Below are positions 16,875 through 25,154 of a DNA stretch of 64,000 nucleotides, piece by piece. The stretch is from Vulcanisaeta thermophila (GTDB taxonomy: Archaea; Thermoproteota; Thermoprotei; Thermoproteales; Thermocladiaceae). The number at the start of each line of letters is the position of its first letter. Position 1 is the stretch's first letter. Under the pieces are notes generated by a model. The model saw only the letters and a program-made list of their open reading frames with translations, was not told the DNA's origin and searched no databases. The stretch spans positions 475,177-539,176 of the forward strand of contig NZ_BCLI01000001.1 of assembly GCF_001748385.1 (NCBI RefSeq), given 5' to 3'. The position numbers and the translations under genes are program-made.

Positions 16875-19298
16875 ATGGGCAGTAGTGAGGATGAACTGGC
16901 CAACCTGAGGATTGGGTTGAGGTTCCAGGGAAACACGAGGGAGGTGCCGTTCAAAATCATTGGCATGCACTGCGCCACGTGCAGCATCACTGTTCAGAAG
17001 GCCCTGCTAAGCGTTGATGGTGTTTTGGCGGCAACCGTGAGCCTGGCCTCGGACGAGGCAAGGGTGATTGTTGACCCATCCAGGTTTGATTACTCAAGGG
17101 CCCTGAAGGCAGTGCAGAGGGCTGGTTATGACATATACAGGGAGAGGGTTATCCTGGTGCTGAGGGTGTTGGAGCCCGATGACGTGAAGGCCGTAATGGA
17201 CGCCCTAAAACTACCTGGGGTCTTCAGCGCCATACCAAACCCGGTGAATCACACGGTTACCGTGGAGTACAACCCACTTGAGGTGGGCGTGGGCGATTTG
17301 AGGGGTGCCATTGAGAGGGCTGGGTTTAAGGTGGTTGAGGTGGTTGGTGGGCAGGAGGACTTTGATGTGGATAGGAGAGCCGTGGAGGCTGATGCCAGGG
17401 ATCTAATGAGAAGGTTCCTAGTGGCCCTACCACTGACCGCCTCCATATTCCTGCTAGAGGCATTGATGGGCATGGGCATCGTGAGTGGGTGGTTGTATGC
17501 GTGGCTCTCCCTGGCCCTGGCAACCCCAGTTCAGTTTTACTCAGGGCTTAGGTTCATTAGGGGTGCGGTTAGGGCCTTTAGGAATGGCACGGCTAACATG
17601 GACACGCTCGTGACCCTCGGAACCCTGAGCGCCTACACATTCAGCCTCCTGGTCCTTGCAGGGCTACTGAGTGGTGGTGTCTTCTTTGATGCCAGCGCCG
17701 CGGTCATAACCTTCGTATTGATGGGTAAGTACCTCGAGGCCAGGGCGAGGCTCAACGTGGGCTCTGCGGTCAGGGAGCTAATGAAGCTGCAGCCTAGGGT
17801 TGCCAGGGTGATCAGTGATGGTGTGGAGACCGAGGTTGATGCCTCGGAGCTGAAGCCAGGGGACCTGGTGATTGTTAGGGAGGGGGACACGGTGCCCGCT
17901 GACGGTATAGTGAGCACCGGCGATGCCCACGTCAACGAGTCCGCAATGACCGGTGAGTCAAGGCCTGTGCGTAAGTCCGTGGGTGATGTGGTACTAGCGG
18001 GAACGCAGGTGGTTAGGGGTTACCTGGTCCTATCGGTGACGAGGAATGGTAGGCACACACTACTCGCCCAGTTGATTAGGACCGTTAGGCAGGCCCAGGG
18101 ATTAAGACTCCCAATACAGACGTTGGTTGATAGGGTTGCTGCGGTGTTTACCTGGGTCGTGATAGCCATAGCAATAACCACATTCCTAACCTGGTACCTA
18201 GTGGGGGCCCCGCTTTACACCGCTGTGCTTCACATGGCTTCTGTGCTCGTGGTTGCATGCCCATGTGCCCTGGGACTCGCAACACCAGTTAGTGTGGTGG
18301 CTGGTGTGGGGAGGGCGGCGCAGAGGGGGCTTCTGATTAGGAATCCAGAGGCTGTGGAGAGGATGGTCAAGGTCAGGGTAATGGCATTTGATAAGACAGG
18401 CACACTCACCGAGGGATCCTACGAAGTGATATCCGTGATCGGCAGTGAGGATACGCTAGCAATGGCGGCCATAGCCGAGCAGGGATCATCACACCCCATA
18501 GCAAGGGCAGTACTAAACCACGTAGCAAGGCTTGGGCTTAATGTGCCGAGGCCCGAGTCCATGGAAACACTACCTGGGATGGGTGTTGTGGCTCAGTGGG
18601 GTGGGCACACAATAGGCGTGGGTAATGAGAGGTTAGTTAATGGGTTCGGGGCGGAAATACCCAGTGAAATAAGGAGGAAGGTTGAGGAGTTCAGTGGATA
18701 CTCAACGGTGTATGTGGTTAGGGATGACGCTGTGGTGGGGGCCATAGTTGTTGGTGACAGGATTAGGGACGAGGCCGCAACGGTAGTAAATAAACTAAGG
18801 GAGGCTGGGATCAACGTGGCCCTACTCACTGGCGATAACAAGGAGGCCGCAATGGCCATAGCCAATAAACTGGGCATACCCAGCAGCAATGTCTATGCGG
18901 AATTAACCCCGGATGATAAGGTGAAGATCATTAGTGAATTGAGGGGTAGTGGCTTGGTGGCTATGGTTGGTGATGGTATTAATGATGCGGCGGCGCTGAG
19001 CATGGCTGATGTGGGCATAGCAATGGGTGGGGGCACGGACGTGGCAAAGAGCGCCGGCGATGTCATACTAATGCGCAACGACCTAAACAGCATCCTAGAC
19101 CTAATCAGGATATCCAGGAAGATAATGAACAACGTGAAGCTAAACCTAGCATACGTATTCACCTACAACTCAGTACTAATACCCATAGCCGCCGGTGCAG
19201 TGCCAGGGTTAACCCTACAACCACAGTGGGCAGGGCTACTCATGGCGTTGAGCAGCATAACCGTAACACTAAACGCACTCAGATTGAGGAAGGCCTAG
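16875..19298 (+). CDS. copA: Cu+-exporting P1B-type ATPase
   Basis: 807 aa. The first heavy-metal domain has GMHCATCSITV (C33, C36); a second (about 90-155) keeps the fold but has no CxxC, so cannot bind copper the same way. Membrane CPC is at 462-464, the phosphorylation motif DKTGTLTEG starts at D506, then SSHPIAR and GDGINDAAAL. The conserved helix-8 region is NLAYVFTYNSVLIPIAAG. Exports cytoplasmic Cu+. Ends 4 bases into the convergent HEPN gene. Confidence 0.93.
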   Translation: MGSSEDELANLRIGLRFQGNTREVPFKIIGMHCATCSITVQKALLSVDGVLAATVSLASDEARVIVDPSRFDYSRALKAVQRAGYDIYRERVILVLRVLEPDDVKAVMDALKLPGVFSAIPNPVNHTVTVEYNPLEVGVGDLRGAIERAGFKVVEVVGGQEDFDVDRRAVEADARDLMRRFLVALPLTASIFLLEALMGMGIVSGWLYAWLSLALATPVQFYSGLRFIRGAVRAFRNGTANMDTLVTLGTLSAYTFSLLVLAGLLSGGVFFDASAAVITFVLMGKYLEARARLNVGSAVRELMKLQPRVARVISDGVETEVDASELKPGDLVIVREGDTVPADGIVSTGDAHVNESAMTGESRPVRKSVGDVVLAGTQVVRGYLVLSVTRNGRHTLLAQLIRTVRQAQGLRLPIQTLVDRVAAVFTWVVIAIAITTFLTWYLVGAPLYTAVLHMASVLVVACPCALGLATPVSVVAGVGRAAQRGLLIRNPEAVERMVKVRVMAFDKTGTLTEGSYEVISVIGSEDTLAMAAIAEQGSSHPIARAVLNHVARLGLNVPRPESMETLPGMGVVAQWGGHTIGVGNERLVNGFGAEIPSEIRRKVEEFSGYSTVYVVRDDAVVGAIVVGDRIRDEAATVVNKLREAGINVALLTGDNKEAAMAIANKLGIPSSNVYAELTPDDKVKIISELRGSGLVAMVGDGINDAAALSMADVGIAMGGGTDVAKSAGDVILMRNDLNSILDLIRISRKIMNNVKLNLAYVFTYNSVLIPIAAGAVPGLTLQPQWAGLLMALSSITVTLNALRLRKA

Positions 19299-19660
19299 GG
19301 ATCCAGTCCTCTTCTTTTCAATTCCTCAAAAACCCTACCCGCAATCTCAACAATACCCCTATACTCCCTATTCCCTATTATCCTGGCCACAACGTCTGTG
19401 TTAACCATGGCGTATTGATGAATTACTATGTTCCTAAACCTAACCACAGACCTATACCTGGCGAAATCCTCGGAGCTTAAGACACCGGCATCAATGTATC
19501 CCTCGGCACCAAGCCCTAGGAGTGCGGATGCCCTCATAACAATGTCAATCAAAGCCTGCGCCTGCAACTGAAGAAGGTGTATTGCTGCGTTAAGCCTGTA
19601 AACATCATTAAGATCCTCAACTCTTAACCTGTCAAGTAACTCCGTATACTCCAGGATCAA
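19295..19660 (-). CDS. HEPN-domain toxin (HepT-like)
   Basis: 121 aa, TTG start at 19660, the only start before an in-frame stop. The HEPN nuclease motif RNIVIHQY (R-x4-H-x-Y) sits near residue 76-84. Partner of the frameshifted nucleotidyltransferase directly upstream (20 bp). In MntA-HepT systems the transferase AMPylates HEPN at the Tyr of this motif and neutralises it; here the partner may be damaged. Confidence 0.75.
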   Translation of the reverse strand: MILEYTELLDRLRVEDLNDVYRLNAAIHLLQLQAQALIDIVMRASALLGLGAEGYIDAGVLSSEDFARYRSVVRFRNIVIHQYAMVNTDVVARIIGNREYRGIVEIAGRVFEELKRRGLDP

Positions 19661-19679
19661 CTTTAATTACTTATCGCCC

Positions 19680-20089
19680 TCATTTACCAACCACCGCATT
19701 GAACTGGATCCTCAGGAGGTCCAGCTTCTCCGAATCTATCATGAAGTCTATACAGGGCTTCAAAATCCTCAACATAATATCCAGGTACTGTACTCATTAA
19801 AATCCCTGGCGTACAGGAGCTTACCCCTGCCCAGGGCACTTATTATTAGTGTGCATGGTATGGACTCGTAATTATTAAGCACAGGCAGGTCCACGTCCTC
19901 ATCCCTAACACCCAGGAACCTAGCCAATGCATACTGAAGATCCGCATCCCTCTCCACATCCTCAAGGTAAACGGCAATGTCCCAATCACCCTTAACCACA
20001 CCGCCCCAGGCCCTGGACCCATAGAGCACCGCAAAGACCACGCCGTAGTCACGCCATGGGAATTCCCTAAGCACGGCAACATGGATCAA
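19680..20089 (-). pseudogene. Minimal nucleotidyltransferase antitoxin (MntA-like), C-terminus frameshifted
   Basis: The frame from 20089 (TTG; GTG 20074 gives MLREFPWRDYG and fits the promoter better) encodes LYGSRAWGGVVKGDWDIAV, the GSx10DxD nucleotidyltransferase core, and stops at 19769 after NEYSTWILC. The adjacent frame then continues QYLDIMLRILKPCIDFMIDS and ends with VVGK at 19680, 20 bp before the HEPN start. One missing base near 19788-19792 joins them into about 136 aa. The catalytic part is intact; only the helical tail is lost. Confidence 0.65.
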
Positions 20090-20091
20090 GC

Positions 20092-20100
20092 TTTAATTTT
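20092..20100. promoter_or_regulatory. TATA-like element between the two HEPN/MNT modules
   Basis: TTTAATTTT centred near 20096 is 27 nt before ATG 20123 (21 before 20117) on the plus strand and 22 nt before GTG 20074 on the minus strand. Confidence 0.35.
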
Positions 20101-20116
20101 ATTCCTAACCCTCATT

Positions 20117-20533
20117 ATGGCAATGCAGCCAGTGGACTGCGATGAGTACGCAAGGTGGATTAAGCAGGCCGAGTATACACTAAAGTCCATAGAGGCTGAC
20201 CTGGGCATTGGCGCGTACTCATGGGCATGCTTCAAGGCTCAACAGGTGGCTGAGTTCTCACTAGAATCAATACTAAGGGCGCTTGGGAGACCAGCCTTCG
20301 GACACAACCTAGTGGCATTCTTAAACGAGCTAGTAAGCATCTGCCCAGGTCTCACGAGCGAGCTCAGGTTCTGTGTGGGCTACCTGGATAAGATGTACGT
20401 AACGCCCAGATACCCAGACGCGCTGACTGAGGGCGTGCCTTACGAGAGGTACACCCGTGAGGAGGCCCTTAAGGCTTATGAATGCGCGGAATCAATAATG
20501 AACTGGGTAAAGGGTTGCTCACCATGTCGATAA
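20117..20533 (+). CDS. HEPN-domain protein (nucleotidyltransferase-associated)
   Basis: 138 aa from ATG 20117 (or 136 from 20123). YARWIKQAEYTLKSIEADL and CFKAQQVAEFSLESILRALG match the second HEPN class that partners MNT proteins. The RxxxxH nuclease motif is not obvious; AFGHNLVAFLNEL carries the conserved His. The C-terminus overlaps the next gene by 10 bases. Confidence 0.75.
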   Translation: MAMQPVDCDEYARWIKQAEYTLKSIEADLGIGAYSWACFKAQQVAEFSLESILRALGRPAFGHNLVAFLNELVSICPGLTSELRFCVGYLDKMYVTPRYPDALTEGVPYERYTREEALKAYECAESIMNWVKGCSPCR

Positions 20534-20892
20534 GCTGGGTCATAAGGGAGAGGGAGAGGGCCAGGGAGGAAGTTATTAGGGAGGTGATGGAGTACGTAAT
20601 GAAACTAAGGGCTAGGTGGGGCAAACTCACGGCAATACTCTACGGATCATACGCAAGGGGTGACTTCAACCTATGGAGCGACGTCGATGTAATACTCATA
20701 ACAGAGCACTTCAGGGGCAGGGAATTCATAACCAGATGCGTGGAATTAATCGACGCACCACCAAGGCTAGAACCTATATGCTGGACCCCGGAGGAGGCCC
20801 GGAAGGCCATGAAGAAGCCCTGGTGGATTGAGGCACTGAAAAACTCCATAGTATTGATTGACGACTACGGTTTAATGGGGTCAGGACCTTAA
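20524..20892 (+). CDS. Nucleotidyltransferase-domain protein (MNT)
   Basis: 122 aa from ATG 20524, MSISWVIRERERAREEV. The motif LYGSYARGDFNLWSDVDVILI is a textbook GSxARGxxxxxSDxD active site. Overlaps the HEPN gene, so coupled. The pair is a toxin-antitoxin-like or nucleotide-modifying module distinct from the HEPN/MNT pair on the other strand. Confidence 0.85.
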   Translation: MSISWVIRERERAREEVIREVMEYVMKLRARWGKLTAILYGSYARGDFNLWSDVDVILITEHFRGREFITRCVELIDAPPRLEPICWTPEEARKAMKKPWWIEALKNSIVLIDDYGLMGSGP

Positions 20893-21519
20893 GTACCAAT
20901 CATCGCCCCCATCTAATCATCCCTAACGGAATCTACACAAACCACAAGGGAATCCAAAAGGGCACTTTGCCACTTCGTGATCCTTAAGACCGCCTTAATT
21001 GGTTCATTAGAGGGCTAGGCCCATTAATAGGTAGTCAAGGAGTAACCTGTACAGATTATTGGGCAATGAATTAGCTAGTGACGTCCTTGTTAGTGAGGGA
21101 CCTTATATCCTGGGCACTACAAACCCTAGCGATCTCCATAGATTGAAGCGCTGTGAACATCACATAGATTCCTGGATCCACATTGTACGTGGTAAAAACC
21201 CAGTAAACCTATCGGCACCCATGGATCCTTAACACCCACCAGGGATTACTGGCCTCCTAACCTTAAACCCATTAATTAATGCATTTATTTTATTACTCAA
21301 TACTGGGAACAATGTAATTAAGTCCTTAATTATGTTCACGGTTATCTGCTCATGGCTCTTCATAATATAATCACTATAATATAATCACTGGGCTTTATCC
21401 AATGCTGTGGTTATTACGTGGCTCATGTACCTAGTATCTCCCTGGCTCAGCACTACCTGGGTTTCAACTAGGTTTTACCACTTTCCATCATTAATCAATT
21501 GGGAAATAGAAATCTTCCC
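20893..21519. other. Gene-poor stretch with decayed reverse-strand fragments
   Basis: No intact gene seen. On the minus strand, 21229-21363 is an open frame of 44 aa beginning MKSHEQITVNIIKDLITLFP, and 21071-21208 is a 45-codon open frame without ATG start containing DPGIYVMFTALQSMEIARV. Both look protein-like and may be remains of genes lost beside the toxin-antitoxin modules. A 14-17 bp unit (ATAATATAATCACT) is repeated in tandem at 21362-21389. Confidence 0.35.
21362..21389. repeat. Short tandem duplication
   Basis: ATAATATAATCACT occurs twice in direct succession. Lies just upstream of the decayed 44-aa frame. Possibly replication slippage; no function assigned. Confidence 0.6.
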
Positions 21520-21879
21520 CTATTCAACCAAAACCCTGGCATTACTAACGGGCTTAATATCCAAAACCTCAACCTCATCAAAAATCCTTATACCCAACCT
21601 CTCCCTCACATCCCTCGGTATCGTGAACTGCCTAGCATCAGTGTGCCTAGTCCTCAACAACCTGGCGTGCTTAATGATAACGACCTCACCATTATACCTA
21701 ATTGTGATGTCGGCATACCAATACCTAACCAATCCCAAGGCCCTGACAAGGCTCGCTGGTATCAAAACCTGGTTATTAACATAAACCCTCGCCCTGTACG
21801 GTAAGGACGTCACTGTGTAAATAACCCTCCTGCCTTTACCCCCCATTCCATTACTTCCACCCTGTCTGTTCAACTCCAT
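21520..21879 (-). CDS. Tandem AbrB/SpoVT-domain DNA-binding protein
   Basis: 119 aa with two swapped-hairpin motifs: ARVYVNNQVLIPASLVRALGL (about 29-50) and ARQFTIPRDVRERLGI (about 82-97). Two AbrB-type domains in one chain suggest a pseudo-dimeric DNA-binding regulator; homologues often act as antitoxins or regulators. No toxin gene adjacent on the same strand. Confidence 0.75.
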   Translation of the reverse strand: MELNRQGGSNGMGGKGRRVIYTVTSLPYRARVYVNNQVLIPASLVRALGLVRYWYADITIRYNGEVVIIKHARLLRTRHTDARQFTIPRDVRERLGIRIFDEVEVLDIKPVSNARVLVE

Positions 21880-22051
21880 ATTAAATAAATCAGACTGGGA
21901 ATAGAAATATAAACCCTTCCTGAAAATTAAATTGAATTGGTACTTCAGGGGCTTTACTATTAATGACTTCCTATTCCCATACCCTTTATGAATACCTTAT
22001 GTGCTAAACCCGTGGATAAATTAGTAGGCCCCTAAACACAACCCCTCATAA

Positions 22052-22492
22052 ATGAGTAATCAAACCTCTCATCAAAGCGTAATGAGTGATGAGGACATGG
22101 TCACGGCGCTCAGGAGGAGCATGGATAGGGTGCCCTCGCCCACGTACAGGGACGTGGTATCCACATTAATAAGCTCATACGCAATAGGTAGTGATGTTGC
22201 TGATGTGCTAATGCTGAAGGTGGAGCACCTAATGAGGGAGAGGGAGAATAGGCTTAGGACCGCTGTGCAAACCCTGGGGCTTCTCATGGAAACATACCTA
22301 GTAATAACCCTACTCCTGCCAATACTATTGATCCTAATAACCATAACATTAACACCACTGGGGCCCCTCAGACTGGGTCCCTTGGTGCTGGACCCCACGG
22401 TACTACTGCTAATCACCGTATTCGTATATTCACCAATAATGGGGTTAATCATGTACTTAATAATCGATAGCACGGTAACCAGCCTAGAATAA
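22052..22492 (+). CDS. Short type II secretion F-like (TadC/FlaJ) membrane protein
   Basis: 146 aa. The soluble half has the T2SF pattern (REREN RLRTAVQTLGLLMETYLVITLLLP) followed by two or three membrane helices. It corresponds to one half of a normal FlaJ/TadC core protein, and no ATPase or pilin gene is nearby. May be a free-standing half-module or a remnant. Assignment by pattern only. Confidence 0.5.
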   Translation: MSNQTSHQSVMSDEDMVTALRRSMDRVPSPTYRDVVSTLISSYAIGSDVADVLMLKVEHLMRERENRLRTAVQTLGLLMETYLVITLLLPILLILITITLTPLGPLRLGPLVLDPTVLLLITVFVYSPIMGLIMYLIIDSTVTSLE

Positions 22493-22535
22493 ACACCGCC
22501 AGGGCTTTTACGCTGGTTGGCTTGGTAATCCTACT

Positions 22536-22883
22536 TCACGACCTTAGGTACTTATCCTCACCCCTAATCCAGTCATCCCTAACTGGGCTGTAGACGTCAA
22601 TCACTACGGAGTCCTCAAGGGCATGCACGGAGTGCGGTGTGTTAGGTGGTATGTGGACTATGTCCCCAGGCCCAACCATGTACTCCTCACCCCCAACTCT
22701 AAACCTTAACCTACCGCTTAGAACAATGGATACCTGCTCATGCACATGTGAGTGCTCCCTTACCTGAGAGCCCCTTCTTAGTATGAACTTCGCTATGGTT
22801 ATGTTACTCCCGTGCACGTGGTACCTGAGGATCAACTCATTAATGGCCTCCCAAGCCTCACTCCCACTTCGTATTAGGGGCAC
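22536..22883 (-). CDS. Cupin-domain protein
   Basis: 115 aa, GTG start 26 nt after a TATA box (TTTTTAAA at 22905-22912). Cupin motif 1 is REHSHVHEQVSIVLSGRLRF (three His and Glu as metal ligands) and motif 2 PGDIVHIPPNTPHSVHAL. A single small metal-binding barrel; substrate unknown. Confidence 0.85.
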   Translation of the reverse strand: MPLIRSGSEAWEAINELILRYHVHGSNITIAKFILRRGSQVREHSHVHEQVSIVLSGRLRFRVGGEEYMVGPGDIVHIPPNTPHSVHALEDSVVIDVYSPVRDDWIRGEDKYLRS

Positions 22884-23013
22884 AGTAACTGGGTTGTATA
22901 CCCATTTTTAAATAATCCAGTTATGCTCAATATGCATAAGCCCTGGTTAATAATACATTTAATATAAAATTGAACCAGCAAAACTTAAAAACTAATAGAC
23001 ATAGTCAATTCTT

Positions 23014-23241
23014 ATGGCGAAAGCTCAGAAAAATTATACATTGACTCTGAAGATCATAAACGCCTATGGAGGCGCGGTGACGAGCAAGAACCTGACGTCC
23101 TTGAGCGCATACTCCTTCATTGATGCCCAGGGCTTCATTGAGAGGTTCTCGGCATTGGCCATTTCGCCGAATGCCACGGACCTAATTGGTTACTACGAAT
23201 ACGTCCACCTCAGGTTCATATCAATTGGGCTTTACAGGTAA
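23014..23241 (+). CDS. Hypothetical protein, 75 aa
   Basis: 75 aa starting MAKAQKNYTLTLKIINAYGG. A TATA box (TTAAAAA, 22985-22991) lies 27 nt before the ATG, so probably expressed as a leaderless message. Predicted mixed alpha/beta with no Cys and no membrane helix. No family recognised. Confidence 0.5.
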   Translation: MAKAQKNYTLTLKIINAYGGAVTSKNLTSLSAYSFIDAQGFIERFSALAISPNATDLIGYYEYVHLRFISIGLYR

Positions 23242-23285
23242 TGAAATAGATCAAGCGGTTAGGGTTAAACCATGGACACCGTGGT

Positions 23286-23630
23286 TTGGGCTTGGGCGTA
23301 ATGCTTAATACTGGATTGGGTTTACCCGTTACTGTGGGTGTGATTATTGAGTTTGCCGTAGACCCCATTGGGACGGGCTCAACAAGTGTTGGTGATTACA
23401 TAAGGGCTGTTGTTAGGGTTTTGGATAAGCTTGGTTATAAGTACCAGGTGGGTCCCATGGGGACTAGCGTGGAGCTCCCCAGCGTTTCCGAGTTGGGTAG
23501 GTTGCTCCAGGAGGTTCATGATGAGTTGTATAGGCTTGGGGTTAAGAGGATTGTTACCACAGTGAGGATTGATGATAGGAGGGATAAGGCAATTACCATG
23601 GAGTACAAGGTTAGGAGGGTTGTGGGTTAA
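23286..23630 (+). CDS. MTH1187-family thiamine-binding protein
   Basis: About 114 aa (the start could also be ATG 23301). Core EFAVDPIGTGSTSVGDYIRAVVRVL and later YQVGPMGTSVE match the YqgV/MTH1187 (DUF77) fold, a small ferredoxin-like protein that binds thiamine or a similar pyrimidine. Translationally coupled to the next gene (stop and start overlap by one base, TAATGG). Confidence 0.82.
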   Translation: MGLGVMLNTGLGLPVTVGVIIEFAVDPIGTGSTSVGDYIRAVVRVLDKLGYKYQVGPMGTSVELPSVSELGRLLQEVHDELYRLGVKRIVTTVRIDDRRDKAITMEYKVRRVVG

Positions 23631-24091
23631 TGGTCAAGATCAGGGTTAGGTTGGGTGGTGTGTTTGATGATGAGGAGTTCTTCAACGTCAAAATGAAATG
23701 CACCAAGTGCGGAAGGTGCTGCTTTAATACTGAGATGGAGTTGCTGCCCGAGGATGTTGAGAGGCTCGTGAGGCTTGGCTACCCCATTGAGTACTTCGCC
23801 ACTGTTGTGAATGGTGTGGTGAGGCTTAGGAATGTGAATGGGCATTGTGTATTTCTTAATGAGAACACCATGGAGTGCACGGTGTATGAGAATAGACCCA
23901 TTGGTTGCAGAATATACCCTGTGGTTTACGATGACGTGGAGGGCCCGTACATAGATAGGGAGTGCCCTGCATGGGACACCGTGGATAAGGGCGAGCTGAA
24001 GAGGTTGGGTGGTTACCTGCCGCTGTTTGTGAGTAGGTCCAGGATGACGCTGGATTGGGTTAGGTTGAGGTATGGTTATCCTCGCCGTTAG
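23630..24091 (+). CDS. YkgJ-family zinc/iron-chelating cysteine-rich protein
   Basis: 153 aa. The signature CTKCGRCCFNTEMELLPEDVERL with later GHCVFL, MECTVYENRPIGCRIYP and ECPAW is that of the YkgJ family (formerly Fe-S oxidoreductase), eight Cys in total. Overlaps the thiamine-binding protein gene. Confidence 0.85.
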   Translation: MVKIRVRLGGVFDDEEFFNVKMKCTKCGRCCFNTEMELLPEDVERLVRLGYPIEYFATVVNGVVRLRNVNGHCVFLNENTMECTVYENRPIGCRIYPVVYDDVEGPYIDRECPAWDTVDKGELKRLGGYLPLFVSRSRMTLDWVRLRYGYPRR

Positions 24092-24288
24092 TTATTTGTA
24101 AATATACATAGCATGTAAAAGCGGCGTTTTCACTGGGTATTTCATGGTTATTAATTTTAATATTAACTTAATTAGCTTAGTTAACTTACCACGTGATACC
24201 TGCCCCAACTACTGGGTGCTTCTATCCGTATTGTGCTGATATATTCAACTATTTTCACAATTTAGTACTAAATAACTCAACAGAAGCA

Positions 24289-24296
24289 TTTATAAA
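24289..24296 (+). promoter_or_regulatory. TATA box of 2-oxoacid oxidoreductase operon
   Basis: TTTATAAA centred 32 nt before ATG 24325; argues against the in-frame ATG at 24193. Confidence 0.5.
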
Positions 24297-24324
24297 CCCC
24301 CATGTTACACGCACATTGACCGAC

Positions 24325-24882
24325 ATGGGCAAGCTCACTGAGCTCATAATATTGGGTAGGGGCGGACAGGGTGGTGTTACCGCTGCCAGGATCCTCGTCT
24401 CCGCGGCGCTTAAGGATGGTAAGTGGGGCCAAGCCATCCCTGAGTTTGGTGCTGAGCGTAGGGGTGCCGTGGTTAAGGCCTACGCTAGGATTTCCGATGA
24501 GCCCATTTCAATGCATAGTAATGTTAGGAGAGCTGACGTACTTGTGGTTTTGACGTCGAGAGTCCTGGATTTGGTTAACCTGGATGAGTTGATGAAGAGT
24601 CCTGACTCCATAGTCATAGTTAACTCGCCAACATTTGTGAAGACGGGCTACAGGACTTACTACGTGGATGCCACTGGGATTAGTGAGAAGCTGGGGCTTG
24701 TGATTGCTGGCTGGCACATTGTTAGTACGCCCATGATTGGCGCCGTGGTTAGGGTTACTGGCATAGTGACCCTGGACTCCGTGATAAGGTCGCTACCTGA
24801 GTTCATTGGTAGGGAGAGCCTGGTTAGGCTTAATGCCGAGGCCGTTAGGATGGGTTACGAGTCCGTGAGGGGTGGTGAGTGA
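24325..24882 (+). CDS. porG: 2-oxoacid:ferredoxin oxidoreductase gamma subunit
   Basis: 185 aa from MGKLTELIILGRGGQGGVTA. The GRGGQGGVTAARIL motif is diagnostic of the gamma subunit. First of four genes (gamma-delta-alpha-beta) whose ends all overlap, so one mRNA. The complex converts pyruvate or a related 2-oxoacid and CoA to acyl-CoA, reducing ferredoxin. Confidence 0.9.
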   Translation: MGKLTELIILGRGGQGGVTAARILVSAALKDGKWGQAIPEFGAERRGAVVKAYARISDEPISMHSNVRRADVLVVLTSRVLDLVNLDELMKSPDSIVIVNSPTFVKTGYRTYYVDATGISEKLGLVIAGWHIVSTPMIGAVVRVTGIVTLDSVIRSLPEFIGRESLVRLNAEAVRMGYESVRGGE

Positions 24883-25154
24883 TGGCAGCGGATAAACTCA
24901 GGGGCTTGTTACTTTCATTCCCAAGGGCTGGTGCTGGCGGTAATACAGGGACTTGGAGGGTTTACAGGCCGGTGATTAATTACGCCAAGTGCACAAAGTG
25001 CGGCCTCTGCTGGCTCTACTGCCCCGAGAACGTAATTGACTGGCTTGAGGATAAGAACGTGAGGATTGACTACACATACTGCAAGGGCTGCGGTATATGC
25101 GCCGATGTTTGCCCTGTGAAGGCAATAGACATGGTGAAGGAGGGTGAGGTGTGA
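24879..25154 (+). CDS. porD: 2-oxoacid:ferredoxin oxidoreductase delta subunit (ferredoxin)
   Basis: 91 aa with two canonical 4Fe-4S motifs CTKCGLCWLYCPENV and CKGCGICADVCPVKA. It carries electrons from the TPP centre to external ferredoxin. Overlaps both neighbours by 4 bases. Confidence 0.92.
   Translation: MMAADKLRGLLLSFPRAGAGGNTGTWRVYRPVINYAKCTKCGLCWLYCPENVIDWLEDKNVRIDYTYCKGCGICADVCPVKAIDMVKEGEV

Noticed and set aside
24193-24324. N-terminal extension of porG
   Set aside because: Not like any gamma subunit and contains the promoter at 24289.
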